From Hofstenia miamia (lineage: Eukaryota > Xenacoelomorpha > Acoela): DNA of 64,000 nucleotides. The DNA is taken from the NCBI GenBank assembly GCA_004352715.1, contig SCFE01000040.1, positions 808,302 to 872,301 of the forward strand. Reading direction: 5' to 3'. The notes under the pieces were generated by a model, which saw only the letters and a list, made by a program, of their open reading frames with translations, did no database searches and had not been told where the DNA came from. Both the position numbers and the translations under genes were made by a program. Below, one piece after another: positions 10,862 to 22,950 of the stretch (its first letter is position 1; each line of letters begins with the position of its first letter).

Positions 10862-12110
10862 CCTGAAGCGTCTATTTAATTGTTTTTTGGACCATCATGC
10901 CCACCCTCCCTCAATTAGAAAAAAATATTGTTTACAAACAAACACTAATTAAATCATGAAATTATTTTACTTTCATCATCACAAGAAAATATTCATTGAA
11001 TAATTTACAAACTTGGCTTTTTAGGATATTGAAACTTTTAAACTCATTCCCATTAATGATTTTCCACATTTTGTCACAAGAATAATTCTCTAGCATGATT
11101 ACAAAACCACTTCCTTTATCAAGTGGAACAAATTTCATGTTACTTTCTTTAAATCATTAATTATTTTGAAGTAGTGTCTATTTAATGGATTGTGAATGTA
11201 TGGTTAAATCAGTTTGGTGAGATTCTACTAGTCCAAGTGGTATACAATGCTTGTAAAGCATAACATTATTGCTTGCATTATTTGCCAAATATATCACAAA
11301 CTAGTTACAAGTATATTTGCAAGCATTGTATCATAGCATGGAAAGCTTGGCAAGGACTTTACAATATGAAATAAAAAGTTCTCAAATGTGCTGTTCAAAA
11401 TTTTCAAAACATGCAAGTTTTTCAAAATGCAATAAGTCTTTATTTTTGTCTAGAAAAATTTGTACATGTAGCAACTTTCTGAAACACTTTAAATAAGATT
11501 CAATATTCAACATATTATTCAATAACTTTTTGAACTAATCATAGCAATAGAATTTCATTATAGAATCTTAATTCTATTCGCCATGGGGTTGTTGATCTCA
11601 AAGCGAATAAAACTCAATCAAATATTTCCCTTGAATTTGAAGAATAGCAGTACTGCAATGTGCATTGCTTTGCCATACAGAAAGATTTTGAAATGACATA
11701 AAAGTAAAGGTCTATTTAGCGCAATCGTTAAAATACTTTTTATCCAATGAATTAAGATAGCAGTCAGAATCGATTTTCATATGTCATCGCGCAACAGAAA
11801 TATTTTGTAGAAGGAAAGATTTCATGTAATTGTCAAAAATTTAACTAACATTAATTTTCCAATTGAGATTATAGGATTTTTAAGGAAGGTTTCTAACCAA
11901 CATATTCAACCACAAGGATTAACAATGCTAATTATTTTTCTAAAATTGAAAACTTTGCTTCATATTTATTAATTTACGTATATTATGTATACTATGATTA
12001 TGCAGCTGAAAATAACATTCAGAAGACACAATTTTCCAATTTACAGTTACAAATTTTTTAGGTATCTTTTTTGAAAAATATTGAGTTTTCATATTTCTTC
12101 ACCATAATCA
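10862..12110. other. upstream region of the glycosyltransferase-like gene, no exon seen
   Basis: AT-rich sequence with no supported coding exon. A 5' non-coding exon or promoter of the gene at 8954-10828 would lie here, but I see no motif that fixes it. Confidence 0.35.
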
Positions 12111-12119
12111 TTAGAGCGT

Positions 12120-12420
12120 ACATGCCTTAACATGACAGTTCGGCATTGAATTGTGTTCTATCAGGAAGGATGTGTCGAAGGTGGTGCGTCGAGTATGATT
12201 GGATTTTGCAGAATAGTTATTCATCTTTTGCTTTTATCAGATCCTGTATTGAGTTAAACAATTGCATGATTCCAATTCTGACAGCTTTCTTCTGTAGTCT
12301 ATGAAGTTAGTCCAACTTTGCTAAGTACGCTTCAAGTCCAAAATTAATACAACTGACAATAATATTAGAATATAACAGTTGCAGCTCAGCTGTTGAGCTT
12401 AAGCTCTAGGTGCAAGTAAA
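12120..12420 (-). pseudogene. LINE ORF2 C-terminal remnant
   Basis: On the minus strand a degenerate reading shows NIIVSCINFGLEAYLAKLD followed by HRLQKKAVRIG and then HHLRHILPD. This is the pattern of the region after the RT domain in CR1/Jockey-type LINEs (the YxxxxWG...LQKKAIRII block). Stop codons interrupt it. It may be the 3' part of the element at 13310-14585 on the same strand, but about 900 bp of unrecognised sequence lies between. Confidence 0.55.
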
Positions 12421-13309
12421 TGTGCTGGTTAATCTTCCACATCAAAATGAGTTCTTTCAATACATTGAAAATTAAACTCTACAAAGCAAAATCATACATT
12501 CACAATCCATTAAATAGACACTACTCGAAAATACTTATTAACATACTGTAAAGACCGTTTTCAACAAAAAAAAATTGAAACTTCTTCCATTTGATAAAGC
12601 TAATGGCTTTGTAATAATTGAAAGTTTCTATATCCTAAAAAATGCCAAGTAAGACGCATATGTTATAATGGAGAATAGATTCAAATTTTCCAAACCATTA
12701 AAACGTTACTGGTTACTCTGTCTTCATTTCAAACAGTGCACTTTCATTATATTTTATAAACGTTTCCTGCAGGTTTTACAAATAAAAAATTCCTAATGTT
12801 GGTCTGTACTGGTATTAATAGCGTTAGTGGAATGTTGTTGAAGCCAGTTGGGGTAAATAATTTGTGTGGACTATATTTTTATGAAATATTTAGGAAGTGC
12901 ACTTTCCAATTTAAAAAAATAACTTATTGTGATAAGTGCCATTATTTTTCAATATAATTAATGAACTACATTTTTTGTTAATACATGTAAAAGCCATATA
13001 AATGTGAAGATTTTAGACTTGTGATTTAACACAATGCTACCAATTCAGCTTGCCCATATTCTTTAAAAAATAGTTTGCAGCGTATTATAGATGCACTTTA
13101 TATCAATATATGCAAAAGTGATGTCCTAATATCGATCATTGAATCAAATAAAATGCGACTCAATATTTTTATGACAAGATGGATGTTTGATTTCTACCTG
13201 TTTGATGTTTGTATTTGACTTCTTTGAAATTTGAGTTCGATTCTAAAGCTTATGCTACTGCTAATGAGGTTAAATTCATGCATATAGCATAGGTCTAGTC
13301 ATTTATAAT

Positions 13310-14585
13310 TATTCAAAAATTTTAGTAACAATATATTGAGTCCAAGAAAGTTTTCTACGTAATATAACACCTAAATCTTTCATTGATTCTGTGTATTTAT
13401 GGTGGATGTTACTAAGTGGTACTAAGTTGCTGCCAACATTTTGGATTTATCCATGTTAATTTCCATTTTATTAACTTCCATCCAGTGTTTGAGATTCGAT
13501 ATATCCTTATCTAATTCATCTTAAGAATTATTAAATAATTTTAAATCATCAGCAAATAATAGTATGGACGAAGTTGAACAAGTAGTAATATCATCAATGA
13601 AAGGAAGAAATAGTATGGGACCCAAACAGGATCCTTGTGGTATTCCACTCATTATTTTCTTAGGCTTTGATAAATGCGAATTTACTAAAACCAATTGATT
13701 ACGTCCACTTAGGTAGGAAGCTAACAGCTTGGGTAAATTACCACCAATTCCAAATTTATTCTCATGTTTCATATTTAGCAAATCATGTATGCTGGTTGAA
13801 GTGGAATGCTAGAATCTAAGCAATTGTTAACTTCTTCAATAAATAGTAATAATTGCGATTTTGTAGAGAATCCAGATCGAAGTCCGTGTTGATTAGATGG
13901 TATCTGATTAGTAATCATTGGATATAATGTATCAAAGATAACTTTTTTAAAGAGAAGGGAAACTTTAGATAAGATACTAATCGGCCTATAATTCAAAACC
14001 TCTGATTTTGAACATTTTTTATGAACAGAAATTNNNNNNNNNNAATTTTCCGCATCTCTGGGTAATTACTATCACTAATAATAAATGGAAAGAGCTTGAA
14101 TAAATGAATAGATATTTCACACCCTCTGGGTTTTAGATTCTTTAAAATAGATTCTATTTTCTTTATCGATAGATCAATTTCATTTTCACAAGAATTTTGC
14201 AATTTTGAAGCTGTCCAAAGGACATGGTGAAAAATCATTAAATGCTTCAGTACATCCAAATACTGTATCACATTTCATTGGCAAAGAAAGAGATTGTGTT
14301 CCACTAAGTTCATGTATCATTGAAAAATATTGATTTATTGAAAGAGGCGAGCTAAATGATTCTAAATAAAGCACTTTGTCTAATTCAATGGATTCCAAAT
14401 TCCAAAAGATTGTCTATAGTAGTAAAGTACTTTTTCATTTGAGAATTATCACTTGCAACTTTCTTATTAATACTTACAGCATGATTTAATAAATTGACTG
14501 AGTGTGAGGAAAAATAGTTCGGCAGAAAAGAACGCTTTGTTACTAAGTACTTCAGATAGTATGACATAATGTTTAAAAGATCCAC
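13310..14585 (-). pseudogene. LINE reverse transcriptase, broken
   Basis: Minus-strand pieces in several frames give an ordered RT. An N-terminal region (about 14186-14585) is followed across a 10-N gap (14034-14043) by NYRPISILSKVSLLFKKVI and HGLRSGFSTKSQLL. Next come YLSGRNQLVLVN and SGIPQGSCLGPILFLPFIDD, then the catalytic box LLFADDLKLF, and finally a decayed KHWMEVNKMEINMDKSK segment with stops. FADD is a legitimate variant of the YADD active site. The domain order fits CR1/L2/Jockey-type non-LTR elements. Frameshifts and stops show that it is dead. No endonuclease or ORF1 was recognised upstream. Confidence 0.85.
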
Positions 14586-14742
14586 ATAGTCATTTTGGTA
14601 TAGGAATGAAAAATTTTCACAAGCTAGGCTAATTTTTAATTCTTGAGATAAATGAAGAATGTTAAAGCTTTTAAATGGAACTTGGATGAGTGTTTCAAAA
14701 TAAAAAAATGTCGATATCAGGCTGATATGTCGCAGAGACTCT

Positions 14743-14866
14743 GGGGGGGGGGGGGNNNNNNNNNNNNNNNNNNNNNNNNNNNNNNNNNNNNNNNNNNNNN
14801 NNNNNNNNNNNNNNNNNNNNNNNNNNNNNNNNNNNNNNNNNNNNNNNNNNNNNNNNNNNNNNNNNN
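14743..14866. other. G13 homopolymer followed by assembly gap (14756-14866)
   Basis: Exactly 13 G residues run into 111 Ns. The gap lies at a homopolymer, so it probably reflects sequencing failure rather than a scaffold join. Confidence 0.9.
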
Positions 14867-15030
14867 TTCTTCGACTGCCGTGGAGCGAGATTTTTCGACT
14901 TTGGTCATGACATATGGAACTCTACGCAGCCAACTTGGGATAGAAAAAGCTAATAAACTGGCTTTCTTGTACAAACATTTGAACTCAAACGTCTTAATTA
15001 CTCTGTTTGATTTCTATGCAAATTCGAGAT
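14867..15030 (+). pseudogene. hAT transposase C-terminal dimerisation domain fragment
   Basis: The plus frame downstream of the gap reads SSTAVERDFSTLVMTYGTLR, then SQLGIEKANKLAFLYKHLN, ending at a TAA (15030-15032). The S-x-A-x-ER-x-FS core and the following R-x-x-L...L-x-K spacing are the signature of the hAT-family C-terminal dimerisation region. Only the tail is visible. The DDE catalytic core and any zinc finger would lie in or before the gap and are not seen. A MITE with hAT-type ends occurs 2.7 kb away (17767-18198), but nothing links the two directly. Confidence 0.7.
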
Positions 15031-16424
15031 AAAAAACAATATATTAGAAAAAAGCATTTTTCATCGTAACTAACAGTAAGATTGTTATTTAAAATAAACA
15101 ACTTACAAATGACCAACCCTGATATCAGCTGAAGACATTACTATGTAATGTTCGGATAAATTAAGTGAAGGAGAAATTACTTTAAATATATCAGAGTTAG
15201 ACCTGTTTGCAAAAATTAAATGCAGTGTATTTCCACAGTATGTGTTGGCAAATCTACGATTTGCATTAACTTATAAGTATTGAGTATATCAATAACATTT
15301 ACAGCGTCATCACATACATAGAAGCTAAATTAAACTCATCAAAAACAAATATAGAATTAGTAAGTGGAGCCACACTGTAGAAAGTACTTACAGTATAACA
15401 TAATCAAAGCATTCTAAAATATCTTGTAACCAGGGGCGCACCAAGATTTTTCTCTGAGGAGGGGAACTATTATATATATATATATATATATNNNNNNNNN
15501 NNNNNNNNNNNNNNNNNNNNNNNNNNNNNNNNNNNNNNNNNNNNNNNNNNNNNNNNNNNNNNNNNNNNNNNNNNNNNNNNNNNNNNNNNNNNNNNNNNNN
15601 NNNNNNNNNNNNNNNNNNNNNNNNNNNNNNNNNNNNNNNNNNNNNNNNNNNNNNNNNNNNNNNNNNNNNNNNNNNNNNNNNNNNNNNNNNNNNNNNNNNN
15701 NNNNNNNNNNNNNNNNNNNNNNNNNNNNNNNNNNNNNNNNNNNNNNNNNNNNNNNNNNNNNNNNNNNNNNNNNNNNNNNNNNNNNNNNNNNNNNNNNNNN
15801 NNNNNNNNNATGTAATTCCAATTCGTCATGTATTTATGAAACTATTTTTAGAAATTTTCTAAAATTTTACGGCCTGCTAAATCTGCGCATTGAATTAAAA
15901 ATTCTAAATTCAGTTTTTCAAGAGTATATGATACTAATGTATATTTTCCAAACCTTTAAGAAATTATATAGCTTTAACTACAACTGTAGTCTAATTTATC
16001 AATTTTAGCCCAATTTTTCTAATACCTCAGTCCAATTCCAGACTTGCGCAGGTATATCTATGACTTCAACTCCTGTTAACAGAAAAATGGACTAAAGGCA
16101 GATTTGGTTCTGCTTTAGATACCTTATGTAAATGATGTGATCATAGTTAAATTTCTTTAGGTTTGACATCACAAGATGTTAATATCACAATTGTGCAAAA
16201 TAAGGTTAATGTTAAACCTTCAATATACAAAAACGGTGAATGCGGTGATGAAAGCATAATATATTTTCTGCTCATTAACTGTGTAGTACACTCAACAGCC
16301 AATGCTATATAAATTTACTAAACAAGACAATAATGCTTCTTGAATCTGGAGTCTTAATTATATATTTCAGGAAGATTTAATTCAATCATAAATATTGGCA
16401 AATTATTGGCAATTTTCCTTTTTG
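15031..16424. other. no gene seen; contains (TA)n plus gap 15492-15809
   Basis: AT-rich sequence. At about 15422-15470 a phrase CAGGGGCGCACCAAGATTTT appears, a type of sequence I associate with the ends of abundant non-autonomous elements in marine invertebrates, then a TA run and 318 Ns. No exon is supported. Confidence 0.4.
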
Positions 16425-17424
16425 NNNNNNNNNNNNNNNNNNNNNNNNNNNNNNNNNNNNNNNNNNNNNNNNNNNNNNNNNNNNNNNNNNNNNNNNNNNN
16501 NNNNNNNNNNNNNNNNNNNNNNNNNNNNNNNNNNNNNNNNNNNNNNNNNNNNNNNNNNNNNNNNNNNNNNNNNNNNNNNNNNNNNNNNNNNNNNNNNNNN
16601 NNNNNNNNNNNNNNNNNNNNNNNNNNNNNNNNNNNNNNNNNNNNNNNNNNNNNNNNNNNNNNNNNNNNNNNNNNNNNNNNNNNNNNNNNNNNNNNNNNNN
16701 NNNNNNNNNNNNNNNNNNNNNNNNNNNNNNNNNNNNNNNNNNNNNNNNNNNNNNNNNNNNNNNNNNNNNNNNNNNNNNNNNNNNNNNNNNNNNNNNNNNN
16801 NNNNNNNNNNNNNNNNNNNNNNNNNNNNNNNNNNNNNNNNNNNNNNNNNNNNNNNNNNNNNNNNNNNNNNNNNNNNNNNNNNNNNNNNNNNNNNNNNNNN
16901 NNNNNNNNNNNNNNNNNNNNNNNNNNNNNNNNNNNNNNNNNNNNNNNNNNNNNNNNNNNNNNNNNNNNNNNNNNNNNNNNNNNNNNNNNNNNNNNNNNNN
17001 NNNNNNNNNNNNNNNNNNNNNNNNNNNNNNNNNNNNNNNNNNNNNNNNNNNNNNNNNNNNNNNNNNNNNNNNNNNNNNNNNNNNNNNNNNNNNNNNNNNN
17101 NNNNNNNNNNNNNNNNNNNNNNNNNNNNNNNNNNNNNNNNNNNNNNNNNNNNNNNNNNNNNNNNNNNNNNNNNNNNNNNNNNNNNNNNNNNNNNNNNNNN
17201 NNNNNNNNNNNNNNNNNNNNNNNNNNNNNNNNNNNNNNNNNNNNNNNNNNNNNNNNNNNNNNNNNNNNNNNNNNNNNNNNNNNNNNNNNNNNNNNNNNNN
17301 NNNNNNNNNNNNNNNNNNNNNNNNNNNNNNNNNNNNNNNNNNNNNNNNNNNNNNNNNNNNNNNNNNNNNNNNNNNNNNNNNNNNNNNNNNNNNNNNNNNN
17401 NNNNNNNNNNNNNNNNNNNNNNNN
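16425..17424. other. assembly gap, exactly 1000 N
   Basis: The round length indicates a placeholder of unknown true size. Open reading frames that appear to cross it are meaningless. Confidence 0.95.
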
Positions 17425-18679
17425 CAAACTTTATTAAATACCATAAATAAAAATACGATTCAAGTAGAGTCATCCATGCCCTATAAAATGGTCTACTCTA
17501 TTTAATGTAATTTACCATTGTTAAAAGTCTGATTTCAAAGTTTTCCATTTGAACTTTCTTATTGATCTAGATTTGACAAATCTAAAAACATCAATATAAG
17601 ACAATAAGCCCAAAACTGATCTCTACCAATCATCGCCTATGACATTGATATTTGGGACTTATTATTTCCCACGCACAAGCAAAAAGTAGAAAATGAAAAT
17701 ATGAGGCAAGCATCCACCTGAACCCGACCCAATCAAAATATTTACTATCCGACCCGATCTTAAACGCAGGGCTTCGAAAAAATTAATTGCTATTAATTGA
17801 TTGCAAGCGTGTCAAAAATCAATTAATTTTTTTGCACCAATTAATTGCAATTATTTACAAGCCTTATTTGACATACTTAACTCTGAATATTTCCATCTGG
17901 ATTCCATTTACTTATTTTAACATGATGGCCAATCAGCAGGCAGTAATCTGCCATCTTGTCTGACAACGTGTAATTTCATTTAACAAGTCGTTTAATTAAC
18001 ATTTCCAATAAATAATGTTTTGCTTATACATGTTTTTGCCCAGTTTAAGCAATTTACAAACTGTGTTTACAAATCACAATAATTGCAATTAATTGCAATT
18101 AATTGCAATAATTGATTGTAAATTTTAAATAATTGCAATAATTGATTGCAAGAACTTAATTGATTGAAAACCTTACAATTAATTTTTTCGAACCCCTGCT
18201 TAAGCGTTGACTTGGGTTTGACGTTATTGATCTCTATCCAATCAAATGGCCATCAACATCAATTGCTTCTTGATAAGGGAAACAGCAATTCATTGGTATT
18301 ACTTAACGTCTTTGATCTTTCTCAAATCAAGAGGTGATTAACAACAATATTTCTTAACAATCAATCAAACCTTTGTACCCGAACCCGACCCAAAACCCAA
18401 AATCACTTTAGCAAATACCACATGATCCAATTGCCTCCCCCTAAGATCTTGGTAGTGGCACATCCAATCAATACCAAATTTTGTGTGGAGATACTTCAAC
18501 ATGTCAGCAAAATATTGGTGGTAACCATTTTGTAATACAATAATTTATACGCAAATTATGCGCATATTTATTAGTTTAAATATCAAATTATCTAAATTTC
18601 TTATTATTGACACAATGTTAGAAATATTACTAAATAGGAATAGGCCTATAATACAAATAAAACATAGAAAACATTACAT
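17425..18679. repeat. gap-bounded contig, reverse complement of 29867-31912
   Basis: This 1255-bp island lies between two 1000-N gaps. Its left end matches 31912 and its right end matches 29867 on the opposite strand. After removing the redundant 813 bp at 30958-31770 the lengths agree to within about 1 bp, once a 22-bp insertion also found in the copy at 32172-33238 is counted. It carries one copy of the hAT-type MITE. It looks like a misplaced haplotype contig more than a true inverted duplication. Confidence 0.85.
17767..18198. mobile_element. non-autonomous hAT-type MITE, 432 bp
   Basis: Inverted ends begin CAGGGCTTCGAAAAAATTAA on the left and, on the other strand, CAGGGGTTCGAAAAAATTAA on the right: 23 bp with a single mismatch. 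The flanking 8-mers are CTTAAACG (17759-17766) and CTTAAGCG (18199-18206), matching at 7 of 8. CAGGG-type termini and 8-bp target duplications are diagnostic of hAT elements. The interior has no ORF and is rich in subterminal AATTGCAATTAATTGC motifs. The element sits inside another repeat containing GACCCGA phrases. Further copies, inverted, are at 30341-30754, 31155-31568 and 32201-32636. Confidence 0.85.
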
Positions 18680-19679
18680 NNNNNNNNNNNNNNNNNNNNN
18701 NNNNNNNNNNNNNNNNNNNNNNNNNNNNNNNNNNNNNNNNNNNNNNNNNNNNNNNNNNNNNNNNNNNNNNNNNNNNNNNNNNNNNNNNNNNNNNNNNNNN
18801 NNNNNNNNNNNNNNNNNNNNNNNNNNNNNNNNNNNNNNNNNNNNNNNNNNNNNNNNNNNNNNNNNNNNNNNNNNNNNNNNNNNNNNNNNNNNNNNNNNNN
18901 NNNNNNNNNNNNNNNNNNNNNNNNNNNNNNNNNNNNNNNNNNNNNNNNNNNNNNNNNNNNNNNNNNNNNNNNNNNNNNNNNNNNNNNNNNNNNNNNNNNN
19001 NNNNNNNNNNNNNNNNNNNNNNNNNNNNNNNNNNNNNNNNNNNNNNNNNNNNNNNNNNNNNNNNNNNNNNNNNNNNNNNNNNNNNNNNNNNNNNNNNNNN
19101 NNNNNNNNNNNNNNNNNNNNNNNNNNNNNNNNNNNNNNNNNNNNNNNNNNNNNNNNNNNNNNNNNNNNNNNNNNNNNNNNNNNNNNNNNNNNNNNNNNNN
19201 NNNNNNNNNNNNNNNNNNNNNNNNNNNNNNNNNNNNNNNNNNNNNNNNNNNNNNNNNNNNNNNNNNNNNNNNNNNNNNNNNNNNNNNNNNNNNNNNNNNN
19301 NNNNNNNNNNNNNNNNNNNNNNNNNNNNNNNNNNNNNNNNNNNNNNNNNNNNNNNNNNNNNNNNNNNNNNNNNNNNNNNNNNNNNNNNNNNNNNNNNNNN
19401 NNNNNNNNNNNNNNNNNNNNNNNNNNNNNNNNNNNNNNNNNNNNNNNNNNNNNNNNNNNNNNNNNNNNNNNNNNNNNNNNNNNNNNNNNNNNNNNNNNNN
19501 NNNNNNNNNNNNNNNNNNNNNNNNNNNNNNNNNNNNNNNNNNNNNNNNNNNNNNNNNNNNNNNNNNNNNNNNNNNNNNNNNNNNNNNNNNNNNNNNNNNN
19601 NNNNNNNNNNNNNNNNNNNNNNNNNNNNNNNNNNNNNNNNNNNNNNNNNNNNNNNNNNNNNNNNNNNNNNNNNNNNNNN
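18680..19679. other. assembly gap, exactly 1000 N
   Basis: Second placeholder gap, bounding the isolated contig at 17425-18679 on its right. Confidence 0.95.
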
Positions 19680-20544
19680 ATGTAGAGGGATTGTAAGCAG
19701 AGTGGTGCAATGTTCAGTTTACACTTCAATCTCTTCCCAAATTGAAGCCTTCACAGCAGCATTACCTAAATAGAGTAAAAGTGCAACATAGTGAAAATAA
19801 ATATATACCCTTGTAGGTAATTTATTTGAAACAACCACCTCCTGCAAAGAGAAAACTAGAAATGAAATCATTTAAATGAATGCTCTTTAAATATAACTAT
19901 TTAAAGAATACTTGTTCACCAATAGTGCAGAGTCACTCAAGGAATTTTATGATTATTATTCCTTGATTGTACATTTGTCATGACGTCAGTATGACGTAAA
20001 GTCTCATTGTGGTTTTAGTTCAAGAAAGGAATTTAATGTCCCCTCACTTAGGTGCTATGTGTAATTATTGCTCAAATTAAATTGCAAGGGAAAACATAAA
20101 AACATGACATGATTATCATGTGATCTTTAGTTGAAAACAACAACAGGTAATAATTTGAATTGTTTAAATTGACAACAGTGTAGAGAATGGTTAATAGATT
20201 TTATCTAGCTTCAACTACAGTTTACCTTTTATTTTATTAACCTTCTTTTTTGATATGCAAATAACTGGGTAAGTTAAGGCAACAATTTGGGAGTACTTTC
20301 CTCAAGTAGTGATGTGACATGTAGCATCTAGAGATCCATCTATCTCAAATTGTGGACCTTTTAGGTTATGTATACAGCTACATATAGGGAATTAATAAAC
20401 CTTTTGTTCTAGTTCAACAAGTACCTGCATAAATAACTGATTACACTGTGATGATACTATGCCATTGGTTAGCATGAATGCATGGTAACTAAATGCAAAT
20501 GAGATGTTTATTTATGAGATAGATAATAAAATGTGAGACAATTA
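19680..20544. other. no gene seen
   Basis: AT-rich sequence ending at a single N (20545). No exon, transposon motif or RNA gene recognised. Confidence 0.4.
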
Positions 20545-20545
20545 N

Positions 20546-22950
20546 TCAACCCCGTACAGTCTACAAGTAAAACATACAAGGAATCAATAGACAGAAAATA
20601 TTGATTTGCATTTCGATATTCTGGAAACAGTCAGCAGATGAATTTTAGGGCTTAAGAAATGTTTATATACTTTGTGAGTCATGAGATGCATACAAATCAA
20701 AGATGGGCGCGGGCTATGGGTTGACCCAGTCCATGTGGGCCGCGGGATGGGCAAGACCAATAAAGTCTTCATTTGGGCTGTAGACTAGGTAGGGCTAAAT
20801 TTCAAATACCTGCGAGATGAATTGCCTTGTAGCAATTTTTAACGAATATTGCAAAAAATTTAAAATATTTTAAGAAATTGTCATTTCTATACATAGCTTA
20901 ATATTTATCTGTTTAAACAAAAATTTTAGATTTCAATTAACACGGATTTCCACGCTTGCAGATGCGTGTTGTGCAAAATTTTAACTTGTTTTGTACACAA
21001 GACAACATGTTGTGTGGGCGTAAAAATATAATGTCCCAAAGTTCAAAATTTTGAATTATTCCTTTCATTACATAATGTTATTTATTTTCAAAATTATTAT
21101 CAAATTACTAAAAAAACATTTGAGTAGTTAAGAATGGACAGACCCCATTACATTGGGACTATTTGCCATGTGGAAATGACGCACTTCTTTTTGACGCCAT
21201 CTAGCAACGAAATATATTTGACAATTTGAATTTGACGAATTAATTTTTTGACAAAGTTTTTATTTTTGATTTCTAGATTTTGGGCAAGGTGATATAATTG
21301 ATGACAAGAAATGTTTTGACAATATTAAATTGAGCATAATAATTTTTTGACGAAGTTTTTATTTTTGATAACTAGGATTTGGGCAAAGTGATATAATTGG
21401 TGACAAGAAACGTTTGACAAAGTTAAAATTAATTTTTGATGAAGTTTTTATTTTTTAGGCAAACTGACGTATTTGCTTCTGTTAATATAGTTATGACATG
21501 TTCATTGTAACAATGTTTTTAATTATGCAACACTGTATTAAGGAAAATAATTCATAGATGTAAAACCCAACACTTGGGTGTAATATTTTATATTTTGTAT
21601 AGACGTATATTTCAACATGCATTAATATTAATCAAAGATATAGTATGCAAAGGAAGGAATATACTATATATGCATCAATTGTGTATAATTTGTGCTAAAT
21701 GTAAAAGCATGAGTCATGAGATGCATACACATCAAAGATGGGCGCGGGCTATGGGTTGACCCAGTCCATGTGGGCCGCGGGATGGGCAAGACCAATAAAG
21801 TCTTCATTTGGGCTGTAGACTAGGTAGGGCTAAATTTCAAATACCTGCGAGATGAAGTGCTTTGCAGCAATTTTTAACCAATATTGCAAAAAATTTAAAA
21901 TATTTTAAGAAATTGTCATTTCTATACATAGCTTAATATTTATCTGTTTAAACAAAAATTTTAGATTTCAATTAACCCGGATTTCCAAGCTTGCAGATGC
22001 GTGTTGTGCAAAATTTTAACATTTGTTTTGTACACAACACAACACGTTGTGAGGCGTAAAAATCTAACGTCCCAAAGTTCAAAATTTAGAATTATTCCGG
22101 TCATTACATCATGTTATATATTTTCAAAATTATTATCAAATTACTAAAAAAACATTTGTTCAATTTATGTTACGTAAATAATAGAAGTGAAATATTTTAC
22201 AAATAAGTGAGCTTTTCCATACATAGTTAGGAAAAGCCAAAAAAATTCTACTTGCGATAGTGGGGCTGATCACGCAGTAATTAAGGTTAGCATCCATTTC
22301 TACACCTAAAAAACTTACCATATTTTTTTGATGCATAGTGGTGTTGTAAACTTTGAGAGTAATTTTGTGTGACATTGCATTGTCAAAAGGAGTAAATATT
22401 ATAAATTCAGTTTTGTCAATATTTATTTGTAATTAATTTTGCGAAAACTAAATTGAGAGTGACTCTATATCTTTTTGTAATAGTTTACTCGAAATAATTG
22501 CATTTTTTGCTGTATTCAGGAGATATATTGATATAAGGCAGTAGAATTTATATGATCAGACATATCATTGACATATAGTACAAAAAGTATAGGACCTAAA
22601 ACAGTCCCTTGAGGTACACCACGTACAATACTTAAAAAACTAGATAATGTTTTACCTAGTTTGACACGTTGTTGTCTATTGCATAGAAAGCTCATGATGA
22701 AGCATACTGAAGATGAACTAAAACCTAGACTTAAGAAAAATACAATAACTCCTAGAAACAGTTTTAATGTAAGCAGGCTATACAAAATCTCATGTCAATA
22801 ATAACGCAAAATATTGCCAAATATTTGACGTCAAGTTTTTACAGAAAAATAAATTTTAAAGTAAGAAAGACTGACGTACACTCCAAAGTGGAAATACAAA
22901 AGGTAAAATTATTTATTAACAGCGAAGAATTTCAACAAATGAGTATTCAA
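20546..22950 (-). repeat. composite repeat, inverted copy of the 2.7-8.2 kb region
   Basis: Read on the minus strand this is one continuous copy of segments that are split on the plus strand at 2.7-8.2 kb. The order is: the lead-in matching 4002-4100, the RT fragment, block A (about 22150-21715), the 160-bp GCTTTTACATTT segment, the ~95-bp tandem units, block A again (about 21124-20680), and the 8085-8215 tail. It therefore shows the likely native order. It starts directly at a single N, so its left boundary is not biological. Confidence 0.8.
22160..22850 (-). pseudogene. LINE reverse transcriptase fragment (inverted copy)
   Basis: The segment 22516-22785 translates to the same 89 residues as the plus-strand copies, with GVPQGTVLGPILFVLYVNDM and a stop before the expected YADD. 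A longer C-terminal continuation (22160-22375, with FLGVEMDANLNY then PNYVWKSSLICKIFHFYYLR) is preserved only here. This fits the post-catalytic RT region of CR1/Jockey-type LINEs. It is the most complete of the three copies but still broken. Confidence 0.8.

Noticed and set aside
16354-17473. Long open frames on both strands across 16425-17424
   Set aside because: They consist almost wholly of Ns. The apparent length comes from the 1000-N placeholder. The same applies to 18558-19729, 25610-26461 and 52008-52628.
20680-22150. Two direct copies of block A as long terminal repeats of an LTR retrotransposon
   Set aside because: The copies lack TG...CA ends and flanking duplications, and only ~600 bp of non-coding tandem sequence lies between them. 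The only RT nearby is of non-LTR type and lies outside the pair.
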